Positions 46,341 through 57,800 of a stretch of DNA of 64,000 nt are shown piece by piece. This DNA is from Ostrinia nubilalis. Lineage: Eukaryota > Arthropoda > Insecta > Lepidoptera > Crambidae. The translations under genes were made by a program, and so were the position numbers. The stretch is taken from NCBI RefSeq assembly GCF_963855985.1, contig NC_087095.1:2986001-3050000 (forward strand), read 5' to 3'. The notes below the pieces were generated by a model. That model had not been told where the DNA came from. It saw nothing but the letters and a program-made list of their open reading frames with translations, and ran no database searches. Position 1 is the first letter of the stretch. Each line of letters opens with the position of its first letter.

Positions 46341-47019
46341 CAGGGTGGAAACGTTAAGTGATCTCACTCGATTATTTCTAAACTATACAAGACATCGAAA
46401 AACTGATTACTGATTCTGAAAGTGCTTCACAAGCTCTTTCAAACGGTACCAATAATAGGTTACAGAATAAACTGGATCTATCCGAAAATTCAATGTTTCC
46501 AGCTTCCATACATTTAGTAAAACCACATAATTTTAAAAACTATACAAGATATTCAAAAACTGGTTACAGATCCTGAAAGTGCTTCACGAGTTCTATCCAA
46601 CGATACCAATAATAGGTTACAAAATAAACTGGATCCATTCGAAAATTCAATGTTTCCAACTTCCATACATTTAGTACAGCCACAGTCATGGCACTCATGT
46701 CTTGTTAATATGATAGCAAGTAAAGCCTAAAACCAATGTTTTCCAAGAATAATTTTAAATAAGAATGCATTTTACGAGTTATTTTAAGTGTTTATTATTT
46801 AATTTAAAAAAATTATACTTCTGTTATTGTTTGGCTGGCATACATTTAGTATGGAGGCTGAAAACATTAAATTTTTGGATAGATCCAGTTAATTCTGTAA
46901 TCTAATATTGGTACCGTTGGATAGAGCTTGTGAAGTACTTTCAGGATTAGTAATCAATTTTTTGATATCTTGTATAGTTTAGAAATAATCGAATGAGATC
47001 ACTTATCGTTTCCACCCTG
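46341..47019. mobile_element. CAGGGTG-type element, 679 bp, one arm duplicated
   Basis: Ends CAGGGTGGAAACGTTAAGTG and complement near CGTTTCCACCCTG, TA on both sides. Arms pair over about 180 bp. In the left arm a block of about 160 bp (about 46370-46515) occurs again at about 46535-46680. Confidence 0.8.
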
Positions 47020-47028
47020 TATATTATA

Positions 47029-47336
47029 CCCATCAAAAACAATACTTGTCAAAAAAACCAAGTCTCGCAACTCAGTTGTTCTACGGTAAAAAGTTGTGAG
47101 ATCCATGTAATACCAAGTCCAGGCCAGGAAATCTTTAACGTTTTACATAAATTATTGACTTGGCCATCGCACTAAATAATTTAATTTACACGTGTTTTCA
47201 TGCGATGGCCAAGTCAATATATTTATGTAAAACGTTAAAGATTTCCTGGCCTGGACTTGGTATTACATGGATCTTACAACTTTTTACCGTAGAACAACTA
47301 GACTTGGTTTTTTTGACAAGTATTGTTTTTGATGGG
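47029..47336. repeat. Near-perfect 140-bp inverted repeat
   Basis: Left arm starts CCCATCAAAAACAATACTTG, right arm ends with its complement. The arms differ by a few bases and an 8-bp insertion (CGCAACTC) in the left arm, with a loop of about 29 bases near 47172-47200. No target duplication was recognised. Confidence 0.85.
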
Positions 47337-48269
47337 ATCTCATTTCTTTTTGTATTTTGTAGACAGCAGTTATGTATCTAGAAAACTGGACCGAAATTTA
47401 AAAATTTTACTCGACTTGGCGGGGACACTACCGTGCGCCTTTATATTTATATGGTATTACAAAGTTATTTAAGTAAGTTTAAGTAAGTAGTTAAAAATTT
47501 ATAAAACTGGACGGAAATTGAAAAATTTTGCTTGACTTAGCGGTTGCACTACCGTGCCCCCAAATATTTTAGTTTTTCCTTGATTCATACACCAAACACT
47601 ACTTATATTCCAAATTTGAAGCTTCTAGGTCTGCTAGAAGTGCCTTAGAATTTTGATGATCGGTGAGTCAGTCAGTGAGTCAGTGAGTGACAAAATTAAG
47701 AAACTTTGACCCGTTATAATTCTTAAACTAGTTACTGGTTCAAATTGAATGAAATTTGAAATATACCGTGTCTTCACAATGCCTGCATGGATACTGAAAA
47801 TTCAGTCTTCTAGTTTTATCCACAACGAAGATACAGGGGGTCGAAAATGGCCTGAATTGCTTCGAGAAAAGGATGGTACGGCCGTGCCGCTTTTTTGCTC
47901 GACTTGGTGGCAGAGGCGGCGTAAGGCGTAGGCGACGTGGGCCACCGCCTACGGCCTCGCGGTACAAGGGGCCTCGCGCATCAAAAATTTTGAAAAAATG
48001 TATACAAGGTGGAGATGACAATATCACAATACGAACATTGACTATTAAATATAAATTCTTGATAGCTAAACAATGTAGTTAAAAATAAAAATATATTTTT
48101 TTCCAAACAAATTCAGCCATAATCAGACACAAAATTAAGCAACAACACGGTTTTAAGTGACGAACATTATTCTTTGGCGCAATATTCCTTTAAAAATAAT
48201 CACTGAATCAAGAAATCAGAAACTGTCAATGTATAGACCTTTGACCCTTTTTTTTATTATTTCATTATA
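47337..48269. other. Repeat-derived intergenic sequence, no gene
   Basis: A LINE-like tail phrase with GTGAGTCAGTCAGTGAGTCA near 47665 and a GC-rich stretch near 47880-47980. Frames on both strands overlap and none looks real. Confidence 0.35.
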
Positions 48270-48880
48270 CAGGGTGTCCCGTAATGTAACGTCAAGCCGG
48301 AACTGGGTGTTGAGGCAAGTTATGCTGGTTATCAGAAAAATATAAAAAAAAATCTATGTGGCATATTTTCAAAATAATGGGCATTTTAAAAAAATCAAAA
48401 ATTTCTACTCCAGGTGACGGTCTTTTTACTCGTGTTGCCACAAATCTTCACTTTTTCCAAATTTTTTTTTTTGTTATGTAACCCTGAATAATGCTTCTCT
48501 AAATTGTTATCAAAATTACAAAACCAGCTGCTCCAGCTTGGATGAAAAAAATACATTATTCCCAAAAAAATTTTCAAAATAAAAATTTTGCCTAGTTTAA
48601 ACTGACTGTACTGAAAAAAAATTGTACTACGCGAGTGTGGCAAGTGACGTCATAATTTGGCGCATTTAGTAAGGATTCCAAAATGGTATAACACTTGATA
48701 AATTCTTGCTGTAATTGTCGACAATTTTTGGTTTTTTGGAAATAATCCCGTTTTTAACTTTATCTACCTTGGTTAAAAATTATTATTCTAATGTGCCCAA
48801 AATTCAAGTTTCTGGCTTAAATGAGGTGGAGAAGCCATTTTAAAAGGTATGAGCGGGACGGAGAGGGCCATCTTACCAAG

Positions 48881-49451
48881 CAGGGATGTTATGGATATCC
48901 GTAACCGTAACCGAAACTATCGGATATCCGAAATAAAAAAATATCCATAACCGTAACCGAAACTGATTCAAAAGTTACGGATAGTTTCGGATAAAGGCGG
49001 AGTCTAAGGGTACAATTATTCCAAACTGCAAAACTCTATGAAATCTGCAGTATACACGCCGCAGCAGCAATGCCGCGCTGCCGATTTCATAGAGTTTTGC
49101 AGTTTGCGGTCTGCGGCCCGTCTTGGAATTGTACCTTAAATCTTAATATTTGTTACCAACTTGTCTGGCATTCCCTGGCACCATCTAATATGCCAGCCTG
49201 TTTAACCTTTATCATACATAGGTGTCGTCTTAGTTGGTACATAAAGTAGCTATGTGGGTCACGCAGCATCTTGCTATTTGAATTATACCTACATTTTTGA
49301 AATTCTAATAATTCCGTAACCGAAATTATCCGAAACTTTCGGATAATCTGAAATGATTTCATATCCGTGACCGTAACCGAAACCGGTATAATATTATTCT
49401 AATATCCGTAACCGTATCCATAACCGAAACTTCATATCCTTATTATCCCTG
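48881..49451. mobile_element. Non-autonomous hAT-type element, copy 2
   Basis: Ends CAGGGATGTTATGGATATCC and complement CAGGGATAATAAGGA; 8-bp target duplication TTACCAAG at 48873-48880 and 49452-49459. Same family as 24145-24524 in opposite orientation. Interrupted by a MITE at 49008-49136. Confidence 0.88.
49008..49136. mobile_element. Innermost MITE with TAA duplication
   Basis: GGGTACAATT .. AATTGTACC with TAA at 49005-49007 and 49137-49139. The corresponding site in hAT copy 1 (complement) reads GGAGTCTAATTATT without it. A second inverted pair (GCAAAACTCTATGAAAT) lies inside. Confidence 0.8.
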
Positions 49452-50130
49452 TTACCAAGTACAAGTGCAGGCAGAGCAGGTAGTAACGGCGCGCACGCAC
49501 GGGTGACTTTTGTCACAGTATGTCAACTACTAATTGCTGTCATGGTGACAAAAGTTTCTGTGACTGACTGTACGGTAGTCAGTCACAGAAACTTGAATTT
49601 TGGGCACATTAGAATAATAATTTTTAACCAAGGTAGATAAAGTTAAAAACGGGATTATTTCCAAAAAACCAAAAATTGTCGACAATTACAGCAAGAATTT
49701 ACCAAGTGTTATACCATTTTGGAATCCTTACTAAATGCGCCAAATTATGACGTCACATGCCACACTTGCGTAGTACTTTTTTTTTTCAGTACAGTCAGTT
49801 TAAACTAGACAAAAATTTTATTTTGAAATTTTTTTTGGGAATAATGTATTTTTTTTATCCAAGCTGGAGCAGCTGGTTTTGTAATTTTGATAACAATTTA
49901 GAGAAGCATTATTCAGGGTTACATAACAAAAAAAAAAATTGGAAAAAGTGAAGATTTGTGGCAACACGAGTAAAAAGACCGTCACCTGGAGTAGAAATTT
50001 TTGATTTTTTTTAAATGCCCATTATTTTGAAAATATGCCACATAGAATTTTTTTATATTTTTCTGATAACCAGCATAACTTGCCTCAACACCCAGTTCCG
50101 GCTTGACGTTACATTACGGGACACCCTGTA

Positions 50131-51869
50131 TATAAGGTGTTATTTTTTATACTGATCATACTTTACCAACGCATCTAATAAAATCATACAAATACAACCC
50201 GTGTTTTTTAAAAAAAATTCAGGCTAGTTTTCGAGTAAAACGACAAAGAATGTTTCGAAAAAAATAAAAAATAAATCATCCTTTGAGCGCGGTGAGTATT
50301 CGTTTACGCACTATCGTAGTAGCCGGCCGAGGGCAACGACCGCTGCCACGTGCCGCGCCGCGTGAGTCGGCCATATTGATATCGCTGCCAGTCGCTCCGC
50401 GCCCACAGCCCGCGCCGAGCCGCCGATCGGCATGCGGGCGGGAGCGCAACAACATAAATAATCGTCCCAGTCCGTCCAATGCGCCCAAACGTATTGCAGT
50501 GTATGTGCGAGTTATTACAATGCCGCGCTTGATCAATAACAAAACGCAGGTGAAATTATGTTTCGGGCACACTAACTGGCCGACGAGAAACATTGACGAG
50601 TCGAAAACCTTCACACCTTGCTTGTTTGGAGCCGCGCAGCGCTTCAGGGAGCGCAGCCGTATCCTGACTTGACGAGATCCCGTGCGCTTCGAGGACGAAG
50701 TTCTGGATTTCAATTTCAATCACCGGCACAGTGCTGGCGGTACCCAGATGCGAGCGCCGCAGACGGCGGCTTTTGCGTAAAAATACGGAATGCCTTATCA
50801 AGGAGTTGTTGCCAGAGGGCCACAACCGCGACCGAGTTCTATCGATGGATATTGCGAAGTCTACCTAGGTACATACCTACAGTGTGATTTGGACAGATGA
50901 GTGCTTGTTTATGCGAAAGGGACTTTTTCCGTAAAAAAGTTAGTGCACGAATTGTGAATACAACATCCGACGTGGTGTCTAGTGAACAGCAAGCAAGTGT
51001 GCAGCCCGGAAGCATTATCTCAATTCGATCGTGGCTAGATTAGACAGTGCAAGACAATGTTTACGTGAACATTCAACAAAGGCTTGACATTCAAAATGTA
51101 TTGTGATTAGTGTAATAATAACCTAGGAACTTTAAATAACAACATTCAAAATAGGTAAATGTGTGAATAAGTAAAATCAATGAATCTAAAGTGTGATGGC
51201 AAATCATAATTTAGGAATTAAAACCAGGAAAATTGATCAGTGAGTTTTATTTACAACACCTATTCATATTCAATATAAGGGTGCATTTCCACTGACGCGA
51301 AGCGAAGTAGTAATAGGTATGTACCTACCTATCAATTTTTTATTACGTCTCTAAATAAATTGCGTAGGCATTACGAAACCGTAGATATTGAATTCCAATT
51401 TCTATCCTTTTCTAAATTTCTAGTTTAACGCGGATGATTCGCCTCGGTTCGTTGGAAAAGTCCCCCGCTATTACACTAATGAAAATACCTACACTTATTT
51501 ACCTACCTATGTGGTTAGATTTTGTTTCTCCCAGCGCGTAGTACCTATTAACATGACGTAACATCGTACATACTCACGAGTGATAATTTTTGGTAACGTA
51601 CGTTTAGTGTAATCTAACCTTTATGTGTGTGAACGTTGAATGAACGCGCGCGGCCATTGTTCGTACTCGTATGAATGAAATGAGTAAAGAAAGAGAGAGA
51701 GGCAGTGAGTGAAGACAGGATGGTTGTAAAAATAATATCTTTTTTTTGTTAGGAAAAGTAAAAACAAAAACTAGCCTGAATTTTTTTTTAAAAACACTTG
51801 GTTTGTATTTGTATGATTTTATTAGATGCGTTGGTAAAGTATGATCAGTATAAAAAATAACACCTTATA
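50131..51869. mobile_element. GC-rich block between 115-bp inverted arms
   Basis: Arms TATAAGGTGTTATTTTTTAT.. (50131-50245) and the complement (51755-51869) pair closely. The region between, especially 50281-50830, is CpG-rich and unlike its surroundings (GCCACGTGCCGCGCCGCGTG). Overlapping frames on both strands (50276-50719 minus, 50283-50672 plus) have no recognisable domain. It may be a captured host promoter/first exon or a host segment flanked by two MITEs. Confidence 0.55.
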
Positions 51870-51884
51870 TAAATCCGTCTTCAG

Positions 51885-52262
51885 GTCGCCACAGAACAAG
51901 GCCTCGCGAAATCTGTCTTGCCCACATCAAATTTAGGTCTTGCCCCGCCTCTGCTTGGTGGGACAGATTTTATGTATGTAGGTATATATTATATTTTATA
52001 TAATTATGTATATATTAATATATTTTTGTGTATTATTTGTATGTATTATTTTGGTTTAAATTTTATGCCTTTTGTTTTCATTTATTTCTTTAGTGTCGAC
52101 ACCGCCTTCCCCTTCATTTTTTTTTTAAGTAACTGTCCTCACCATGGGTTGTCTGGAAGAGATCGCTTCATAGCGATAAGACCGCCTAGTTGTACCTTGT
52201 GTGTTCCTTTTCTTTCTGTTCTTATCTTTGGTGTGCAATAAAGTGTATTTATTATTATTATT
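51885..52262 (+). mobile_element. LINE 3' tail
   Basis: Carries the AGAGATCGCTTCATAGCGAT.. AAGACCGCC phrase and ends CAATAAAGTGTATTTATTAT with a (TTA)n tail. The same 3' phrase recurs at 53993-54040 and 58425-58530. Confidence 0.7.
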
Positions 52263-52319
52263 ATGTTTGTACGCTTTGGAGCTCACGGGTCAAAAGTGGC
52301 CCGGTCCTTTATAAGGCTT

Positions 52320-52900
52320 GCGTGGGGATACAGATCCAACACGTAGAGGCCGTTTTAAGCGCAAAATAATCGACAAAAGTGAAAGTGGTGCACATGCTGG
52401 ATCTAGTCTCTGACTATATCATGGGATGTAGCCAGAGACCATCCCCAGCCTGTGCACAGGAGCTATTGCAGCTATTGGAGAATGGACTAGGGTTATGGAT
52501 GAAGGATGGATGGACTGGTTACTGGGCTATGGATGGAGACTACGGGACACCTGCCTGGTTCATAGTCTCGGACTGAAAAATTGCAGGCGGTGACTAGCCA
52601 GCGACTAAATGGGCCCCCCCTGGCGTCATGGGTCGTATAGACCGGACTGAGGGGCAACATTGGCGTCTGCCAGCTCAGGGGTGTAGAGAGGTGTGCTGCG
52701 CTTTCTCCGAAGTTACTCGCGGCGTTATGCCCTTTAACACTTCCACCCCTGGAGCATATAGCTCTAGCGACTCCACTCTGGCCGGCCGGTTAAGGCAAGC
52801 CAGAGGTGAAAGTCCTGCAGACCCTCTCGGATTCCACTTCGGCAAGCCGAAGACGAGGGTCTTGACCGACTCTCGGGAGCACTCGGATTAACAATTATTA
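52320..52900. other. GC-richer unexplained block, probably repeat-derived
   Basis: Contains (ATGGATG)-like runs and GGCCGGCCGGTTAAGGCAAG. Short frames exist but without splice sites or domains. It ends in (TTA)n. I suspect the 5' part of a LINE but cannot name it. Confidence 0.3.
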
Positions 52901-53099
52901 TTATAAGGTCTGCTAGTGGAGATACTTCATGATGCCATAGATTTCTACCAATGATCTATTTTTAAGCGATCAATTTTAAAAAAAGTGTAAGTGCAAAAAG
53001 GTGATCGGAGTAATAGGAGTTAGGACTCAAAGTCACATATAGGCTAAAATACTAGGTAGGGCTCTGCAATACGGAGAAGAAACACACGAACGTACCTAA

Positions 53100-53180
53100 T
53101 AGATTTCTGAATCTGCCCAAACCAGAAATCGAACCTGGAACCCACTGCATTCTAGGCGATTCACCACACGATCCTTCAAT
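53100..53180 (-). mobile_element. SINE remnant with tRNA-like B box
   Basis: The complement reads GTGGTGAATCGCCTAG and GGTTCCAGGTTCGATTTCTG, resembling tRNA A and B boxes. Confidence 0.45.
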
Positions 53181-53796
53181 AAAATACTTAATTTATGTAA
53201 AATTATTATGTAAATTAAACAGTAGATGTGCCATTTATCTACAGCTGGTTAGTTTCACAAGTTGGGCCGTTTCAATTTTCAGTTAAACAGAAGCATTACT
53301 AAACGTGTCCAATTTAGTGATAAGTTATCTAGTGAATTTTTTTATTGATAATAAATTATTGTGTGTTACTCAGCTTAGCTTAGCATAATATCAGTTGTGT
53401 TTGTATCGACTACGAAGTAAAATACCTACATCTAATAATAACACGTAAAAGAATACGTAACTACTTTGCAATACCAAAATACTTTTAAACAAGTGCATTA
53501 CGCGTAATTGCTTCTTCCCATCGAAAGTCGGAAGGTCAATGAGCGTCCAAAAATAATTTGTGTTTACCATTACGTACTCCGCCTGGGTCATAACTAGGCA
53601 CAACAAACAGATTTAAACTTAGAATCACGTCAAAACCACAGACTAACTTAACTCCGGAACGTCAATGTGACAGCGCATACGTGAAAAGTTTGGCGAAATT
53701 TCAGTTTTTTCGAATCAATCGGAATTAAATGATAAAACTTTTAGAAGTGAAATGACCAGTGATTTCGTGTTGTCGTGTAATTACCTGTATTTGCAG

Positions 53797-54484
53797 TCGA
53801 GGAACGCTTTGATTCGGGCCTGGGACACCCCGGACGGTTGGTTGTACGGTTTCCGAAGCCTTTACAGTAAGTAACAATTTCTCTATCCTAAATATTTTCA
53901 AATAACATAAAAACTGTGAAATTCTACTAGTCATAACAAGGTCACCAACTTTTCTTTTGTAACTCTTACACTGCAAACTCATAACTGGTAGAGAGATCAC
54001 TTATAGCGATAAGACTGCCTTTTGTGTGGTGTACAGTAGAGTAGGTCTATTCTATTCTTACTACATTAAATTAGATACTAGATAGTACCTACCTACCTAG
54101 ATAGATACCTACCGTACGTTCATGAAGAGTAGCTAGGGAACTGAAGTGCAGAATTGCCTCCGATCCGGCATTCTGGAAGGACATTATTTTATTTCTCATC
54201 TCATTTTATATCTTTCTTACCTACTTAAGTTATCAAAATTGCAGAACGAAATTAAACAGAAGAATGATTGAAGTGGAACTTCCTATCGGTGACTTAAAAG
54301 TCACTGATAAAGGTAATATTAATTCCTTTTAACGTAATCATACATTTCGTTTTTAATTTAAATAATAATAATAGGTAAAATAAACACATAGGACTAGTTT
54401 AGTTTAACATTTTGAATCATAAATTCCTTACCTTCTTACTCTATCTCTATCAATTTAAATTATTTTTTAGTCGCTTTATTCTGA
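53797..54484 (+). CDS. Candidate 3' exons of an unidentified gene
   Basis: Three possible exons: 53797-53866 (acceptor GTATTTGCAG, donor GTAAGT), 54245-54312 (acceptor AAATTGCAG, donor GTAATA) and 54471-54484 (acceptor ATTATTTTTTAG after a long pyrimidine tract) with a TGA stop. Their phases fit one another and give a continuous frame of about 50 residues (EERFDSGLGHPGRLVVRF early, IEVELPIGDLKVTDKVALF at the end). No upstream exon and no family was recognised. The first block is open in other frames and on the minus strand too, so the coding claim is weak. An ATTAAA lies near 54543. Confidence 0.3.
53993..54040 (+). mobile_element. LINE 3' tail fragment
   Basis: AGATCACTTATAGCGATAAGACTGCC matches the same phrase as 51885-52262 and 58425-58530. 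Confidence 0.55.
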
Positions 54485-54888
54485 CTGCACACTGAAAATT
54501 ATGTAAATGTGCAAAGTATAGTTTAAAGTTTAGAGGCGCAAATTAAAAAAATGTTTAAAAACAGCAGCAACAGAGCTACGACGCTGCGCGGTCAGTGAAT
54601 GCGGTTAGCTTTGGAAATATTTTTTTATCTGTTGAAAAAAATATTCCTTTGGTAACGAGACTAACTGTTGCCTGGCTCTGGTCAACAAATTAGAAGTCCA
54701 TCAATTTCCCACATTTTTATGAAACTCAGTCATTGATAACGGTATTGCGGTATTTTTAATAAAAATATTTTTAACATGAACGCATTCAAAAGTCGTACTG
54801 TTCCGTTTCCTTTTGCTTGCTACGCTGTGATTGGTCCGTTTTGACAATTTACGCAACCTCGATGACAGCGAGCTTGACAACCACAAAA

Positions 54889-57800
54889 ATGGCGGCGATT
54901 GGAATGTGTGAAACACCCGGCTGCAAATCAGTTGCACAATTACAATGTCCGACGTGTATAAAATTGGGTATTCAGGGCTCATTCTTCTGCAACCAGGACT
55001 GTTTCAAGAAATCTTGGAAATCGCACAAAATTATCCATTCTTTGGCGAGTAAGTGACGTGTTCCGCGGTTATAGGTTATGTTGCGGTGTTCGGTTACATT
55101 GACGATTTTGGCTTTGTTTTAGAGGGTGAGAGTACAGATGGATCGAATGTGGAATACAACCCGTGGCCTTCTTACTCGTTTACGGGGAAGCTGAGGCCTT
55201 TCCCCGCGGGGCCGAAGCGAACTGTGCCTCCTCACATTGGCCGTCCTGACTACGCTGACCATCCTACTGGTTTCCCGGCTTCTGAGAATGCTGCGAAAGG
55301 TTCCGGACAGATCAAAGTGTTGGATGATGAGGAAATTGAGGGCATGCGCGTCGCCTGTCGTCTGGGAAGAGAAGTTTTGGATGAAGCTGCCAAGTATGTT
55401 ATTGTTTTTAAAGTTTTACTTGCTTGAAATCATTATTGTTCCATGTTAGACAATGTTCAACTTAAGATCCACATTTTCCTACAACTTTCTGGTGTATTAT
55501 TTAAATAAAACATATTTTTACAATCTACATGATTAAAACCTATTTTTAACAATAAATATTTGAATTTCAGAGTGTGTGATGTTGGTGTAACTACAGATGA
55601 GATCGACCGTGTCGTGCACGAAGCTTGTATCGAACGTGAATGTTACCCGAGCCCGCTGAACTACCACAATTTCCCAAATAGCTGCTGTACTTCGGTCAAT
55701 GAAGTTATTTGCCATGGAATACCAGATGTGCGTCCATTACAGGTACATAAAAGTGTTTTTTGTGGTTTTTTCTGAGCTATTTCTAGTTAAAAAAAAATGA
55801 TTAGATAATTATTTTCTCATTACTATGTACTCTTGAAAGATTAATCTAGGTATAATTTTGTTTTGTAAAGTTACACTTACTTTTAATTTACTACTTAAGG
55901 CCAATGTACTCCATGGGTAAACTTAATAATGAAAAATAATAAGTCAAAATAAGTAAAATTTTATTAAAAAAAATAAAACCGACTCCAAAAAACCTACACT
56001 AAAAAGTAGAAAAATAATTACTAATTACCTACTTATTTATTAGGACGAATTAATATTTATGTAGGTATACCATGATTGATACTTCTGGAGTCGGTGCCAA
56101 GATTATGAAACATGTAAAGTTTGCCTGCACCGACTCCAAAAGTATCAATCATGGTATACCTACATAAATATTAATTCGTCCTAATAAATAAGAAGGTAAT
56201 TAGTAATTATTTTTCTACTTTTTAGTGTAGGTTTTTTGGAGTCGGTTTTATTTTTTTTAATAAAATTTTACTTATTTCTTGCTTTTTAGTTAACTAATTA
56301 TTACCTTGATGTTACCACTGAAGATAGGCAGTACATTGAGACCATATTCTTCATGTCTAGTGTAAAATAATATTCCCTACAAAATACAGGTTACCATATA
56401 GGAAACCTAAAAAGACCTTAAACCGTCAGCCCACCTTAAAAACATGAAAGAATACAACTGTTGGTCTATTTGTACTTATAATATTTAAAGAATTATCCTC
56501 CGACTCCTAAGCATTAAGGAGTTGTACCTACCATGACCAGTTCATCATGATGAGATGATGAATATCTGATGTAAACACTTGAATAACTTTAGAAACTATA
56601 CTTATCTATAAAATTAAAAGAATTATCCTCCAACTCCTAAGCATTAAGGAGTTTTACCTTCTATCATCAGCTCATCAATATGAGATGATGATTTCCAGGA
56701 GCAAATACTTGAATAACTTAAGAAAAAGTTTGAAAAACGATATACGTGCCTATAAAATTTGAGGGTTGCCCTCGATTTCCCTAGGATCCCATCATCAGAT
56801 CCTGACTTGGTGACAATGGGACCACCTCAGAAGTATACCCTATCGAACAAAAAAAGAATTTTGAAAATCGGTCCACAATTGACGGAGTAATCGGTGAACA
56901 TACATAGAAAAAAAAAAAATACATACAGTCGAACATATAACCTCCTCCTTTTTTGAAGTCGGTTAAAAATTAAAAAGTATCAAATCTTTAACAAATCAAT
57001 TTTCTTTATTTGGCTATGCATAATTATTAATTAATTGAAGAAAGTGAAAGTCTTTTGCAAATGTATTTTATTTACTATTACAGGATGGTGATGTTTGCAA
57101 CGTTGATGTGACAGTTTACCATAGAGGATTCCACGGTGATCTCAACGAATCATTCCTAGTTGGCAATGTACCTGAGAGCACACGTAAACTGGTGCAAGTT
57201 ACGTACGAATGTCTCATGAAAGCTATTGATATCGTAAAACCAGGAGAGAAATACCGTGAGATAGGAAATGTTATTCAGAAACACGCTCAAGCCAACGGAT
57301 TCAGTGTAGTTCGGTCATACTGTGGTCATGGTATACATAGGCTGTTCCACACTGCACCAAATGTGCCACATTATGCAAGTAAGTCATTATTATTACCTAT
57401 TGTAAGTTATTTATATCAAGTATCAAGCCCATACAGTCATGCCACCTTTTGAGATTGTCAGAATAATTTTATTTGGCACACAGAACTAAATAATAACAAG
57501 CATGTTCACACAAAAGTATGCCAAAAAGGTCCCTCAATAAACTATACTTATAGGAGTATGCCACTGCGATTTTCTGACTTATATTTCAGTAACTGACTTG
57601 GCGAACTTTGTACTGCCATAATGGCCATCAGAAATAATGTAATGAATGAATTTTTCAAATCAGTCCAATAGTTTTGGAGCCTATTCAATGCCAATAAACA
57701 ATTAAATCTTTCCTCTTTATTTTAGTGAAGATAAAGAATTTATTTTACAACTGGCTTCATATTAGGCAGAGGATCTCAATTCAATTTTACATTGTTTTTC

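Larger units (their letters stand above)
48270..50128. mobile_element. CAGGGTG-type element with 545-bp arms, host of a nest
   Basis: Ends CAGGGTGTCCCGTAATGTAA and its complement, TA on both sides. Arms 48270-48815 and about 49588-50128 match almost throughout. Open frames in the arms (such as 48395-48643 minus and 49757-49951 plus) are the same sequence in mirror. The space between the arms holds a hAT-type element. Confidence 0.85.

Noticed and set aside
50276..50719. 147-residue minus-strand frame in the GC-rich block
   Set aside because: Long overlapping frames on both strands are expected at high GC, and no domain is visible.
53725..54000. Minus-strand 91-residue frame, and a minus-strand exon reading ending in AATACAG|GTAATT
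   Set aside because: The acceptor is weak and the plus-strand splice sites at the same place are stronger; neither is proven.
54817..54888. Upstream in-frame ATG extending MetAP1 by 24 residues
   Set aside because: The extension does not resemble the family N-terminus, and the ATG at 54889 has the better context.
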